DNA of 64,000 nt. Origin: Novosphingobium terrae. GTDB taxonomy: Bacteria; Pseudomonadota; Alphaproteobacteria; Sphingomonadales; Sphingomonadaceae. The notes under the pieces are model-generated. The model did not search any database and was not told the DNA's origin. It saw nothing but the letters and a program-made list of their open reading frames with translations. Within the stretch, counting starts at the first letter, position 1. Each line of letters opens with the position of its first letter. Below are positions 49,102 to 58,031 of this stretch, piece by piece. The stretch covers positions 434,001-498,000 of the forward strand of contig NZ_JABVZR010000002.1 in assembly GCF_017163935.1 (NCBI RefSeq), written 5' to 3'. Made by a program: the position numbers and the translations under genes.

Positions 49102-51381
49102 ATGACCAACCCTTCCTTGCCCTCGCTGGCTTTGGGCGCACTGCTGCTAAGCCCTGCCACCTTGCACGCCCAGCCCACCGCGGAAGCGCGTGCTGCTTTG
49201 GCCCGTCTGGGGGTGGATCAGCGGCAAATCACGCTGACCCTGCGCCCCGGCGCAAAGCCCAGCTATCATATCCGCATCCGCAATGGGCACGTAACGGCTG
49301 AAGGCAATTCCGAAGTCGCGCTGGTGCATGGCGTGACGCAGGTGCTGGAACGCCAGGGCCGTTTTTCGCTGAGCTGGGAGGGCAAGCGCGTCGCCCCCCT
49401 CACCCATCTGCCCGCCTATGACAGCGGCGAGGTGACATCGCCCTTCGATGTGCGGGCCTATCTCAACACCTGCACCTATGGCTACACCACGCCATGGTGG
49501 GGCTGGAACCGCTGGCAACAGGAAATCGACTGGATGGCCGCGCGTGGCGTCGATATGCCGCTGGCGATGGAGGGGCAGGAGTATGTCTGGCGCGCCCTGT
49601 GGCGCGAGAACGGCATGGCCGAAACCGATATCGCGCAAAGCCTGTCTGCCGCCCCCTTTCTGCCATGGCAGCGCATGGGCAATATGGCAGGCTATCGCGC
49701 GCCGCTTTCGCCCGCCTGGATCGAGAAGAAGCACCAGCTGCAAAAGCAGATCTTGGGCCGCATGCGCGCACTGGGCATGACGCCGATCCTGCCCGCTTTT
49801 GCCGGATATGTGCCGGAAGCCTTCGCCAAGGCCCATCCCAAGGCCCGGATCTACACGATGCGGGCATGGGAAGGCTTTGCCCCGACCTATTGGCTTGATC
49901 CTTCCGATCCGCTGTTTTCCCAATTGGCGAAGCGCTTTATCGAACTCTACAACCAGACCTATGGCGCGGGCGATTACTACCTCGCCGATGCCTTCAACGA
50001 GATGATCCCGCCCATCGCCGAGGATGGCTCGGATGCGGCCAACGCTCATTACGGCGATGCCATCGCCAACACCGCCTCGGTGGAGAGCCCCGCCGCCCGG
50101 GCTGCTGCCCTGCCGCCTGCGGTGCGCGATGCGCGCCTTGCCGCCTATGGCCAGCGGCTGTTTTCCTCGATCACCGCTGCGGCCCCCAAGGCGACATGGG
50201 TGATGCAAGGCTGGCTCTTCGGCGCCGACAAGGCCTTCTGGACGCCCGAGGCCGTTGCCGCCTTCCTCAGCCGCGTGCCGAGTGACCGGATGCTGCTGCT
50301 GGACATCGGCAATGACCGTTATCCCGGGATCTGGAAGACCACGCAGGCCTTCAACGGCAAACGCTGGATCTATGGCTATGTCCATAATTACGGCGGCAGC
50401 AATCCGGCCTATGGCGATCCGGACTTCTACCGGCAGGACATCGCCGCCACGCTGAGCGATCCCGGCAAGGGGCAACTGGCAGGCTTCGGCCTGTTCCCCG
50501 AAGGGCTGCACAGCAACAGCATCGTCTACAGCTATGCCTATGATCTGGCCTGGGGCGAGCCCAAACGCCCGCTGGCCGACTGGCTGAAGGATTACACGCG
50601 CGCGCGCTATGGCGCGACGTCGCCCGCACTGGTGGCGGCATGGCAGCAGGCCATCGGGGGCACCTATCGCACCCGTTACTGGAGCCCGCGCTGGTGGCAG
50701 GAGCGGGCGGGCGCCTATTTGTTCTTCAAGCGCCCCACGCTGGCCGGAGCGGACTATCCCGCCGCACCGGGTGATCCGGAAGCCCTGCGCAAGGGGATCG
50801 AAGCGATGCTGGCTGCTGCTTCGGCCAAGCCCGCGCCTTTGCTGACCTATGATCTGGTCGACCTCACCCGCCATTACGCCAGCCTGAGGCTGGATGACCA
50901 GTTGAAGGCTGCACTTGCTGCCTATCGCGCAGGCGATGTGGCCGGGGGCGACAAAGCCCGCGCCGCCATGGAGCAACTGGCCCGGCAGATCGACCACCTT
51001 GCGGGCAACCAGCAGGAAACGCTGGGCAGCTGGATCGCTGACGCTCAGGCGCAGGGCGATACGCCCGCCGAGAAGCGCCATTTCGCTCAGGACGCCAAAG
51101 CGGTGGTCACCATCTGGGGCGGCGAAGGGCATCTTTCGGACTATGCCTCCCGCGCCTGGCAGGGGCTCTATGCCGGTTACTATCTGCCGCGCTGGCAGAT
51201 GCTGCTCTCCGCCCAGCGTGAGGCTGCTGTGGCCCATCGCCCGCTGGATGAAAAAGCCATGCAGGCCAGCATCAAGCAATGGGAACAGGCATGGGTGGCG
51301 GACGGCAAGCTCTGGCCTCGCCAGCGCCCCGCCACGCCTGAGGCCGACATCCGCCAGATCCTGAATGAGACGCGCCCATGA
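49102..51381 (+). CDS. GH89-family alpha-N-acetylglucosaminidase
   Basis: 759 aa. A signal peptide ends near 'TLHAQP'. The family core is plain: 'NTCTYGYTTPWWGWNRWQQE', then 'IDWMAARGVDMPLAMEGQEY', 'YYLADAFNEMIPP' (with a catalytic Glu), 'PILPAFAGYVPEAF', and a helical C-terminal domain. GH89 enzymes remove terminal alpha-linked GlcNAc from heparan-type, mucin-type or other glycans; human NAGLU is the lysosomal member. The product GlcNAc can enter by the nearby PTS. It overlaps the next gene by four bases (ATGA), so they are co-translated. The ribosome site before ATG 49102 is weak. Confidence 0.9.
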   Translation: MTNPSLPSLALGALLLSPATLHAQPTAEARAALARLGVDQRQITLTLRPGAKPSYHIRIRNGHVTAEGNSEVALVHGVTQVLERQGRFSLSWEGKRVAPLTHLPAYDSGEVTSPFDVRAYLNTCTYGYTTPWWGWNRWQQEIDWMAARGVDMPLAMEGQEYVWRALWRENGMAETDIAQSLSAAPFLPWQRMGNMAGYRAPLSPAWIEKKHQLQKQILGRMRALGMTPILPAFAGYVPEAFAKAHPKARIYTMRAWEGFAPTYWLDPSDPLFSQLAKRFIELYNQTYGAGDYYLADAFNEMIPPIAEDGSDAANAHYGDAIANTASVESPAARAAALPPAVRDARLAAYGQRLFSSITAAAPKATWVMQGWLFGADKAFWTPEAVAAFLSRVPSDRMLLLDIGNDRYPGIWKTTQAFNGKRWIYGYVHNYGGSNPAYGDPDFYRQDIAATLSDPGKGQLAGFGLFPEGLHSNSIVYSYAYDLAWGEPKRPLADWLKDYTRARYGATSPALVAAWQQAIGGTYRTRYWSPRWWQERAGAYLFFKRPTLAGADYPAAPGDPEALRKGIEAMLAAASAKPAPLLTYDLVDLTRHYASLRLDDQLKAALAAYRAGDVAGGDKARAAMEQLARQIDHLAGNQQETLGSWIADAQAQGDTPAEKRHFAQDAKAVVTIWGGEGHLSDYASRAWQGLYAGYYLPRWQMLLSAQREAAVAHRPLDEKAMQASIKQWEQAWVADGKLWPRQRPATPEADIRQILNETRP

Positions 51382-52502
51382 ACCCGCCTGCCAAGCCACA
51401 GCGTTTCGCCTCGCTCGATATCTTTCGCGGCATCACCATCTTTCTGATGATCTTGGTGAACACCGCCGGGCCGGGCGCGCCCGCCTATACCGAGCTGGTG
51501 CATGCCAAATGGTTCGGCTTTACGCTGGCCGATGCGATCTTTCCCAGCTTCCTCTTCGCCATGGGCAATGCGATGAGCTTTGCGATGAGGAAGCCCATCG
51601 ATACCGGTCCTTATCTCACAAGGCTGGCGCGGCGCGGCGCGATCATCTTCCTGCTGGGCTATCTGATGTATTGGTATCCCTTTGTGGCGCACACCGCCGA
51701 GGGTTGGGCGTTCAAGCCCTTTTCCCTCACCCGCGTGCCCGGCGTGCTGCAAAGGATCGCCCTGTGCTATGTGGCCGCTGGCCTGCTGGTGCGCTGGCTC
51801 GACTGGCGCTGGCTGCCGGGCGCCTGCGCGGCACTGCTGCTGGGCTATTGGCTGATCCTCCTGAACGCCAGCCTGCCGGGCATGGCCTTCGACAAATTCG
51901 GCAATGCAGGCACAAGGCTCGACCTCTTCCTGCTGGGCCCGGGCCATCTTTACAAGAAGGATGGCGGCTTCGATCCTGAAGGCCTGCTGGGCACGCTGCC
52001 CGCCATTGTCAATGTGCTGGCCGGCTACCTGACCGGGCTGGCGATCCAGCGCGGCAGCGATCTCACCCGCCTGCTGCGCCGCATGTCGGCCTTGGGCGTG
52101 GCGCTGATCGGCCTTGCCCTGCTGTGGAGCCCATGGTTCCCCATCGCCAAGAAGCTCTGGACCGGACCCTATGTGCTGCTGACGGTCGGCATCGACCTGA
52201 TCGCTCTGGCCGCCATTGTGATGCTGGTCGATGTGTGGAAGCTGGCCACCGGCCAGCGCTTCTTCACCATTCTGGGCCGCAATCCGCTGGCGATCTATCT
52301 CTTTTCCGAACTCTTCGTCACCACGCTGAACATGGTGCCGGTGGGCGATGACGGCGGGATCTACGACTGGCTGGGCATCGCCGTGTTCCAGTCCATTGCG
52401 CCGGGGCCTTTGGGCTCGCTGCTCTGCGTCTTTGCCTATACGATGGCCTGCTGGGCGGTGGGCTGGGCGATGGACCGCAAAGGCCTGATCCTGAAGGCCT
52501 GA
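51378..52502 (+). CDS. HGSNAT/NagX-like membrane acyltransferase
   Basis: 374 aa with ten or so hydrophobic helices. 'RFASLDIFRGITIFLMILVN' and 'HAKWFGFTLADAIFPSFLFA' match the COG4299 family that includes human heparan-alpha-glucosaminide N-acetyltransferase; the His at residue 42, just before 'AKWFGFTLAD', corresponds to the active-site His of the human enzyme. Bacterial members are called NagX in GlcNAc regulons, with no settled biochemical role. It is co-translated with the GH89 gene, so it probably acetylates a glucosamine end across the inner membrane or assists transport. Family is firm, function inferred. Confidence 0.85.
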   Translation: MNPPAKPQRFASLDIFRGITIFLMILVNTAGPGAPAYTELVHAKWFGFTLADAIFPSFLFAMGNAMSFAMRKPIDTGPYLTRLARRGAIIFLLGYLMYWYPFVAHTAEGWAFKPFSLTRVPGVLQRIALCYVAAGLLVRWLDWRWLPGACAALLLGYWLILLNASLPGMAFDKFGNAGTRLDLFLLGPGHLYKKDGGFDPEGLLGTLPAIVNVLAGYLTGLAIQRGSDLTRLLRRMSALGVALIGLALLWSPWFPIAKKLWTGPYVLLTVGIDLIALAAIVMLVDVWKLATGQRFFTILGRNPLAIYLFSELFVTTLNMVPVGDDGGIYDWLGIAVFQSIAPGPLGSLLCVFAYTMACWAVGWAMDRKGLILKA

Positions 52503-52594
52503 TCGCTGTTGCCTGCATAACATCACCAGCGCTGATCCAAGGTTTGATGGATCAACGCCGGCCATCAAGTCAGGGCTCGCGGCTTACATCCCGC

Positions 52595-55252
52595 TCATTT
52601 TGCCGGAAGCATCAGGCGGTCAACAGCCACACCCGTGCTCACCGCGCGAATTTCAACGCGATGATGCCCCTGCGCAACCCGCAGACCCGTCGGGATCGTC
52701 AGCATATTGTCCAGCACACCCTGAGCCCAACCGCTTGCATTCGCCGAGGTCCGATGGCTCGCTTCGGTCACGCGATGAACAAGGACAGGTTTAACCGGCC
52801 CGCCATCGATGGAGACCGCAATCTCCAGAGCGCCATTGTTCGTATCCGCGTAGAAAGGCAGCAGGCCCACATTGAGAGGGCGCGGCGCCCCGGCAGGCAC
52901 AGTCACCTCAAGCGCCAGACTGGCGCCAGTCTGTGAGGCCATCATCGAGCCATCGCCACGTCCCAGACTTTCGATGAAACGCCATCCCCTGGCGCCACGC
53001 GCCGTCTCGGCCTCGACAATCACAACATCGTCGCTGGGCGGCGCGACATTGAGCGCCTCCAGAAACACGGACGCGCTTCCGCTGCGGATCGCCGGGCCCG
53101 GCACGCCCCCGCTGTTCTTCGGTTCGGCCAGCACCTTGTCGAAAAACGGCTTGGGATCGCCGCGCAGCGAAACCGCGGGCACAGCAAAAGGGCTCGTGCG
53201 GAAAATACGCCACTGCGTATCAGCCGGTTCCACAGCCATGATATTACGCCATTTTCCGCCAGCGATCTCATTGTTGAACCTGCTGGTCAGGGCCGCAAGA
53301 TCCGCATCCGCCGCCGCAGCAGCCCCGGCGGCGGAGCTGGCCATCGCCGGATCTTCATCCTTGAGATCGTCATAGCGATCCGCCGCCACGGCCCGGACAT
53401 TGATCGCCGAAGAGGCCCGCACCGGGTAATCGACAAGCTCGAAATAGGCATCGCCAAGCGAGGCGGGAATGCCCTGCGCCGCATCGCGCGACATCGTGAC
53501 AAGCCGGTCGAAGCGACGCAGGCGGGCATCGGCCTGCGCATGGGTCAACAAGGTCGGTTTGACATGATCGGTGATCGCGGGCCAGCCGACATGCTCGGGC
53601 CTGGTTTCATAATTCAGCCGGTAATATTGATCGAGCACCGAGGCCACGGCTTTGGCATTGCCCTCACCAAAGGTATGACCGGCCCAATCGGTAAGGAAGT
53701 CATTCTGGCTGCGGTTGCGCCAGCGGTCGATGTCCCATGCCATGTCCATGAACAGGCTGGTGCCGATCTCTCCGGGCTTGATGTCGCCGACATTGACGAT
53801 CCAGACCTTGCGCGCTCCATGATCATAGGCGCGCGTCATCTCTTCCTTGATCAGGGCCGGCGGCGTGCTGTTCAGCCAGAGATAGGCCAACGGCGTGCCG
53901 AGATAGGAGATATGGTAATAGACCCCCGCCCCGCCCGAACGCGCCTGTTCACTGGCATTCGCGAATTGGCGAATATAGCCGTAATTGTCATCCGGCCAGA
54001 TGATCGTCACATCATCCGGAATCTTGAGCCCGGCGCGGTAGATATCCAGCACCTCCTTATAGGGCACGAAGACCTGATGCGCGCCTTGCAATGTCGGGCT
54101 GATATGCTTTTGCAGCAGGCCGCGTTCGTCGGCGATGATCATGTTGAGCAGATTGATCCGCTCGGCATCGGTACTGGCCCCCACCATCGAGGAATCGTGA
54201 ATGCCCCGCATACCCAGCGTCCAAAGGCTCTCATACTTCGCATTGCTGGTGACACGCTCTTCCCAATATTTGCGCACGCCTTCAGGATTGATCGCGTAAT
54301 TGAAGGCCTCGGGCTTGTCCTTCCATTCCCCCAGATTGTTGCGCAACATCGGCTCGGCATGGGAAGAGCCCATGACGATACCATATTCGTCAGCCAGCCG
54401 GGCGTTTTCGGGGTCGAGGTTGAAGGGCTGGCTGGTCTTGTGCATGGCAGGCCACAGCGTGTTGGCCCGCAGGCGCAGCAGCAATTCGAAGACCTTGCGA
54501 TAAGTCTTGGGGCCGATGTTGCCATAGGCAGGGTCAAAAGTTCTGGAGGCCCATGGGAAAAGCCCCCAATCCTCATCATTGATAAAGATACCGCGATATT
54601 GCACCGAAGGCGGCCCGAACCTGCGGAGACCCGCATTCACGAACAGCGCCGGGTGAGGCTGAGGCGTCACATCGGCCCACCATGTCCAGGGCGACACGCC
54701 TGCGGATTGCGAAATCTCATAGGTCCCGTAAGCGGTTCCGCGCCGATCGCTGCCGATCACCACCAGCGCCTTGTCCACCCCCGCGACGGGCCTGTCGATA
54801 CTTGTGATCAGGAAGCTTTCCCAGGCCCCCTTCAGCGTGCCGACATCGATCTTCTTCTCTGCGACGATCCGGTCGATGATGGCGCTTTTGCCCAAAGTTC
54901 CCACGATGATCGCCACTTTGGTGCCCGCCGCCGGGGTTTCGGCAATCATGGGGGCCACGCCGGTGATGACCTTGATATCGCCAGCCAGATCCTCGACGGC
55001 ATGGCCCACCACAGCCGCATCGCCCGGGTCCCGGATGATGGGGGCGGCCTGCCCCTGCTCAACAATGGCAAAACCCTTGCCCGGCTGCGAAAAGGAGATG
55101 ATCGGCGCGTCAGCCTGCGCAGCCAAGCCCTGACCGGGCGCCATGGCCAGCCCGCCAATCGCGCCCCCGAGCGTCAGCCCCAGCCACAAGACTCGCATGC
55201 CACCGGCCTTCTGACGGTGAAGAAAGGCGCTGGCCTGGCATGGGTCGAACAT
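52595..55252 (-). CDS. GH115-family alpha-glucuronidase
   Basis: 885 aa. Signal peptide near 'VLWLGLTLGGAIGGLAM' to 'GLAAQA'. The GH115 domain has 'VVIGSDRRGTAYGTYEISQS', 'AGVSPWTWWADVTPQP', 'VQYRGIFINDEDWGLFPWAS', 'LLRLRANTLWPAMH', 'YGIVMGSSHAEPMLRNN' and 'TIIWPDDNYGYIRQF'; a C-terminal beta domain follows. GH115 enzymes remove 4-O-methyl-glucuronic or glucuronic acid from internal and terminal xylose residues of glucuronoxylan. ATG 55252 has GGAGGGGG upstream; ATG 55198, at the signal peptide, is an alternative. It follows a wHTH-TPR regulator gene on the same strand by about 100 bases and converges with the acyltransferase gene. Confidence 0.88.
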   Translation of the reverse strand: MFDPCQASAFLHRQKAGGMRVLWLGLTLGGAIGGLAMAPGQGLAAQADAPIISFSQPGKGFAIVEQGQAAPIIRDPGDAAVVGHAVEDLAGDIKVITGVAPMIAETPAAGTKVAIIVGTLGKSAIIDRIVAEKKIDVGTLKGAWESFLITSIDRPVAGVDKALVVIGSDRRGTAYGTYEISQSAGVSPWTWWADVTPQPHPALFVNAGLRRFGPPSVQYRGIFINDEDWGLFPWASRTFDPAYGNIGPKTYRKVFELLLRLRANTLWPAMHKTSQPFNLDPENARLADEYGIVMGSSHAEPMLRNNLGEWKDKPEAFNYAINPEGVRKYWEERVTSNAKYESLWTLGMRGIHDSSMVGASTDAERINLLNMIIADERGLLQKHISPTLQGAHQVFVPYKEVLDIYRAGLKIPDDVTIIWPDDNYGYIRQFANASEQARSGGAGVYYHISYLGTPLAYLWLNSTPPALIKEEMTRAYDHGARKVWIVNVGDIKPGEIGTSLFMDMAWDIDRWRNRSQNDFLTDWAGHTFGEGNAKAVASVLDQYYRLNYETRPEHVGWPAITDHVKPTLLTHAQADARLRRFDRLVTMSRDAAQGIPASLGDAYFELVDYPVRASSAINVRAVAADRYDDLKDEDPAMASSAAGAAAAADADLAALTSRFNNEIAGGKWRNIMAVEPADTQWRIFRTSPFAVPAVSLRGDPKPFFDKVLAEPKNSGGVPGPAIRSGSASVFLEALNVAPPSDDVVIVEAETARGARGWRFIESLGRGDGSMMASQTGASLALEVTVPAGAPRPLNVGLLPFYADTNNGALEIAVSIDGGPVKPVLVHRVTEASHRTSANASGWAQGVLDNMLTIPTGLRVAQGHHRVEIRAVSTGVAVDRLMLPAK

Positions 55253-55354
55253 GATGGATGCCCCCTCCCGATGGGCGAATGTCTTGAGGCAGCTGTCATA
55301 GGTTGAGCCCCATGCGTTTTGCAATCATGGGTGCCTGCAAGACTGATCTTGCAG

Positions 55355-56917
55355 CTATCCGACTCCACCGGCAATCGCGAAATCGGGATGTTTGGCACTT
55401 TTTTGCCAATAATCGCTCAGCCCGGTGGTCTGGAAGATCGGGATAAGCCGGGGATCGACACGCAGCGCGGCCATCGGCGGCAACCAGAACAGCCATGTCG
55501 GGCGATCCCAGCGCTGGATATAGGTGCCCTGCTCCTTGGTATAGGCCTGATCCTTCACATCGAAGCCACGATCGAAATACAGCGCCTCAAGCACCTTGAA
55601 GGCCTCATCCAGCCGACCGACCGCCGCAAAGAAGCGCACCGCCCCTGTCGCAATGCCAACGGCCTGGCCGGCCCGTTCCCGAAACAGGGATGAGGCCTTG
55701 TCGATGTCAGCGCGCGACCGCGACATCAGGGCGCGCGTTTCCGCCGCCGCCAGATCGAAATCCCAGTCAGGCAGGCCGACAGGACGGTGGTCCTCATCCT
55801 CGATCATCGCCAGAGCCGCCGCCCCGCGCCCGGAATAGGCCAGCATCATCTGCCGCTGGAACCACACGGTCGTGTGGCGCGGCCATTGCTGGAAGGCGCG
55901 CTCGATCGCGCCATCGGCCTCGTCCAGCCGCCCCAGACACCAGCTGCTGAGCGCGACAGCCGTGTGAAGCCAGGGCCAGGCCGGATTGCTGGCCAGCAAT
56001 CCCCGCGCCAGCCCGCTCAGATCCCGGATGCGCCCGACATTCGAAAGCAGATCGATGGTCAGAATGCCGATGCCGACCTCGCCGGGATGGCGCATCAGCA
56101 CCGGCTGGCAGGCCCGCTCATAGGCCAGCCAGTTGCGGTATTTGGGTACCAGCGTGGCGAGCGTGGCCTGAGCATCGCCATTGTCGGGATCGAGCCGCAG
56201 CGCGGTTTGGGCGGCATCGCGGGCGCGCTGGGCGTCAAGGCTGGCCTCCTGCCCGTGCGACAGGCCATCGAGCCAGCGCCACGCCAGCGCCAGACAACCC
56301 CATGGCGCAGCCGCCTTCGGAGCAAGCTGGGCCGCCTGACGAAACGCCGCGACGGCCACCGCCAGATGATCCGGCGTCATCAGGCGCAAAGCCTCGATCC
56401 CGCGCTCCATCGCCTCGCGGGCCGGGGCGGGCATATCGGATCGGCCATAGCGCCACCAGCCTGCTCCGGCCAAAGCCAGCCCACCGGCACCCATGCCCGC
56501 CAGCACCGCGCGGCGCGGGAAGGGTAAGGCCGCGCGTTCAGAGGGCTGCGCGGCACTCTCAGCCGGCCCATCCGTGTGAGCGCCCTCCTCGATCAGCCGA
56601 TAGCCGATGCGGGTGATCGTCTCGATACGGAACGAACCCTGCCCTGTCCCCTCGGCGACCCGGCGCAGGCGCGACAGGACACGGTTGATCGCATCCTCGC
56701 CCACCACGCGCCCTTCCCAGCAGCGCAGGGTGAGATCCTCACGGCGCACGATCTGCCCGCGTGCTTCGGCCAGCGCCAGCAAAACCTGCATGACCCGCGG
56801 TTCGACCACCTCCTCCACGCCATCATCGCGGCGGATCAGGCGCAGCGCGGGGGTCAGCGTCAGGCGGCCCAGACGCGCAGGAGGGGCCAGTCCCAGATCG
56901 ATCTGCCCGCTTTGCAT
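55355..56917 (-). CDS. wHTH (CadC-type) regulator with membrane helix and TPR-like domain
   Basis: 520 aa. Residues about 15-110 form an OmpR/CadC-type winged helix ('VVEPRVMQVLLALAEARGQI', 'VVGEDAINRVLSRLRRVA', wing 'RIETITRIGYRLI'). A single hydrophobic segment at about 137-158 is followed by a roughly 350-residue helical domain with TPR-like repeats ('AAPWGCLALAWRWL', 'LDPDNGDAQATLATL', 'GRLDEADGAIERAFQQWPRH'). No phosphorylatable receiver is present, so it is a one-component membrane regulator. It is immediately upstream of the GH115 gene on the same strand and divergent from the UrcA gene, and may control either. The signal is unknown. Confidence 0.82.
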   Translation of the reverse strand: MQSGQIDLGLAPPARLGRLTLTPALRLIRRDDGVEEVVEPRVMQVLLALAEARGQIVRREDLTLRCWEGRVVGEDAINRVLSRLRRVAEGTGQGSFRIETITRIGYRLIEEGAHTDGPAESAAQPSERAALPFPRRAVLAGMGAGGLALAGAGWWRYGRSDMPAPAREAMERGIEALRLMTPDHLAVAVAAFRQAAQLAPKAAAPWGCLALAWRWLDGLSHGQEASLDAQRARDAAQTALRLDPDNGDAQATLATLVPKYRNWLAYERACQPVLMRHPGEVGIGILTIDLLSNVGRIRDLSGLARGLLASNPAWPWLHTAVALSSWCLGRLDEADGAIERAFQQWPRHTTVWFQRQMMLAYSGRGAAALAMIEDEDHRPVGLPDWDFDLAAAETRALMSRSRADIDKASSLFRERAGQAVGIATGAVRFFAAVGRLDEAFKVLEALYFDRGFDVKDQAYTKEQGTYIQRWDRPTWLFWLPPMAALRVDPRLIPIFQTTGLSDYWQKSAKHPDFAIAGGVG

Positions 56918-57126
56918 GCTCGCCCCCGCCCTGCCGCAACGCCCCGTTCTAGCACGGCCCAGGGCGGGCGAACATCGGCGGAGCGACCTTCCGGCTGAAA
57001 AATCAGGCGATGATCAGCGGTTCATCAGGCTTTCATCAGCTCCTCATCCTCCCGAATTGGCCGGTTGGCGAGGAGGATAGGGCTGTCGGCGCGATGGGTG
57101 CCCCGACCGTGACTGGAGACATCGCC

Positions 57127-57438
57127 ATGATTTTCCGCATCTTTGCCACGCTGTCGCTCGCCGTTGCCACCCCTGCTCTGGCCACGGCGCCTGAAAGCAT
57201 GACGCGCGCCGTGCATGTCAGCGATCTCGACCTTTCCACGCCAAGCGGCGCGCGCATGCTTCAGCATCGTGTGGCCGCAGCGCTGGAAGCGGTCTGCGGT
57301 TCCTATGAGGGCACCCAGTCCAGCGGCGGCGCTCAGGAGGCCGATGCGATCACGCAATGCCGCCTGCAAGCCCGCACGCAAATCGGCCAGCGCCTCGCGG
57401 CCCTGATGACGAAGAATCAGCTGTCATCCGCACGCTGA
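57127..57438 (+). CDS. UrcA-family small exported protein
   Basis: 103 aa. Signal peptide 'MIFRIFATLSLAVATPALAT', then the UrcA motif 'VHVSDLDLSTPSGARMLQHR', 'VAAALEAVCG' with conserved Cys, and a second Cys in 'AITQCRLQA', likely a disulfide. UrcA proteins are common in Sphingomonadales and Caulobacterales; their function is unknown. ATG 57127 has GGAG about 9 nt upstream. It diverges from the wHTH-TPR regulator and is followed by a long non-coding stretch. Confidence 0.82.
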   Translation: MIFRIFATLSLAVATPALATAPESMTRAVHVSDLDLSTPSGARMLQHRVAAALEAVCGSYEGTQSSGGAQEADAITQCRLQARTQIGQRLAALMTKNQLSSAR

Positions 57439-58031
57439 ATACGGCCAGCGGTCGGTGGGAAATGCGCCCGCCACAATCGACAAGGCCGACACATCGACGG
57501 GCGCATCCCCACCCGCGCACCGACGCTCCCAGACGGGCGCGAGCGAAACGCTTGGCCCATCCGTAGATTCCACTAGTTAACGAAAGATTTCTATAGGCGC
57601 GTCGGCCAAACGTGGGAGCGTTTTGTAACCGGCCGACGCGCCATCGCTCGCGGAGAACTCAACGCGAGACGATTTCCTGTGAATAGAACCATCGCTTCTA
57701 CATCACTGATAAGAAGCGTTTAGGGATTTAAACTTGGCACGGACTTGCACTTAGGTACAGCAACCAAGCGACGAACTGTTAGCAATTCATCGTGAGTACG
57801 GAACGTTATAGCGGCGTATTCATAAAGCAAAGGCTTGATCAGGCGGACAGAGCTGACACCATGATCGTGCGCCTCCCGATATGACCCCTTGCAGGCAGTG
57901 GTTGGTGGCGGCACGACAGGCCGCTATGATCGCGGAATCGCGCTCACCGATGGAGCAGGTTCCATGCATCCCCGATCCGACACAATGCGCAGTTCCGCAG
58001 CCTCATCCCAGCCGGGAAGGCCCGCATAATC
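57439..58031. other. 593-bp non-coding region of lower GC with hairpins
   Basis: No convincing gene is present; a 64-codon minus-strand frame (57720-57914) has no recognisable motif. The middle is AT-richer than its neighbours. It holds a large nested hairpin (57596-57642) and a smaller one, CGCTTCT (57693-57699) with AGAAGCG (57712-57718). Possible readings are a structured leader or small RNA, or decayed mobile DNA. Confidence 0.5.
57596..57642. repeat. Large nested hairpin in the non-coding region
   Basis: GGCGCGTCGGCC (57596-57607) pairs perfectly with GGCCGACGCGCC (57631-57642). Inside, AAACG (57608-57612) pairs with CGTTT (57619-57623) around TGGGAG. No T-run follows on either strand, so it is not an ordinary terminator; it lies 158 bp after the UrcA gene. 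Confidence 0.55.

Noticed and set aside
49147..51399. 750-codon minus-strand open frame across the GH89 gene
   Set aside because: GH89 motifs are complete on the plus strand; the antisense product has low-complexity composition.
52533..52554. TGATCCA/TGGATCA inverted repeat in the gap between acyltransferase and GH115 genes
   Set aside because: Only 7 bp, no T-run on either strand; could be a weak terminator but support is too thin.
53540..55306. 588-codon plus-strand open frame
   Set aside because: Antisense to GH115, with no signal peptide, domain or ribosome site.
57720..57914. 64-codon minus-strand frame in the low-GC region
   Set aside because: Less GC-biased composition than other shadows, but no recognisable motif, ribosome site or conserved partner; kept only as part of the non-coding region.
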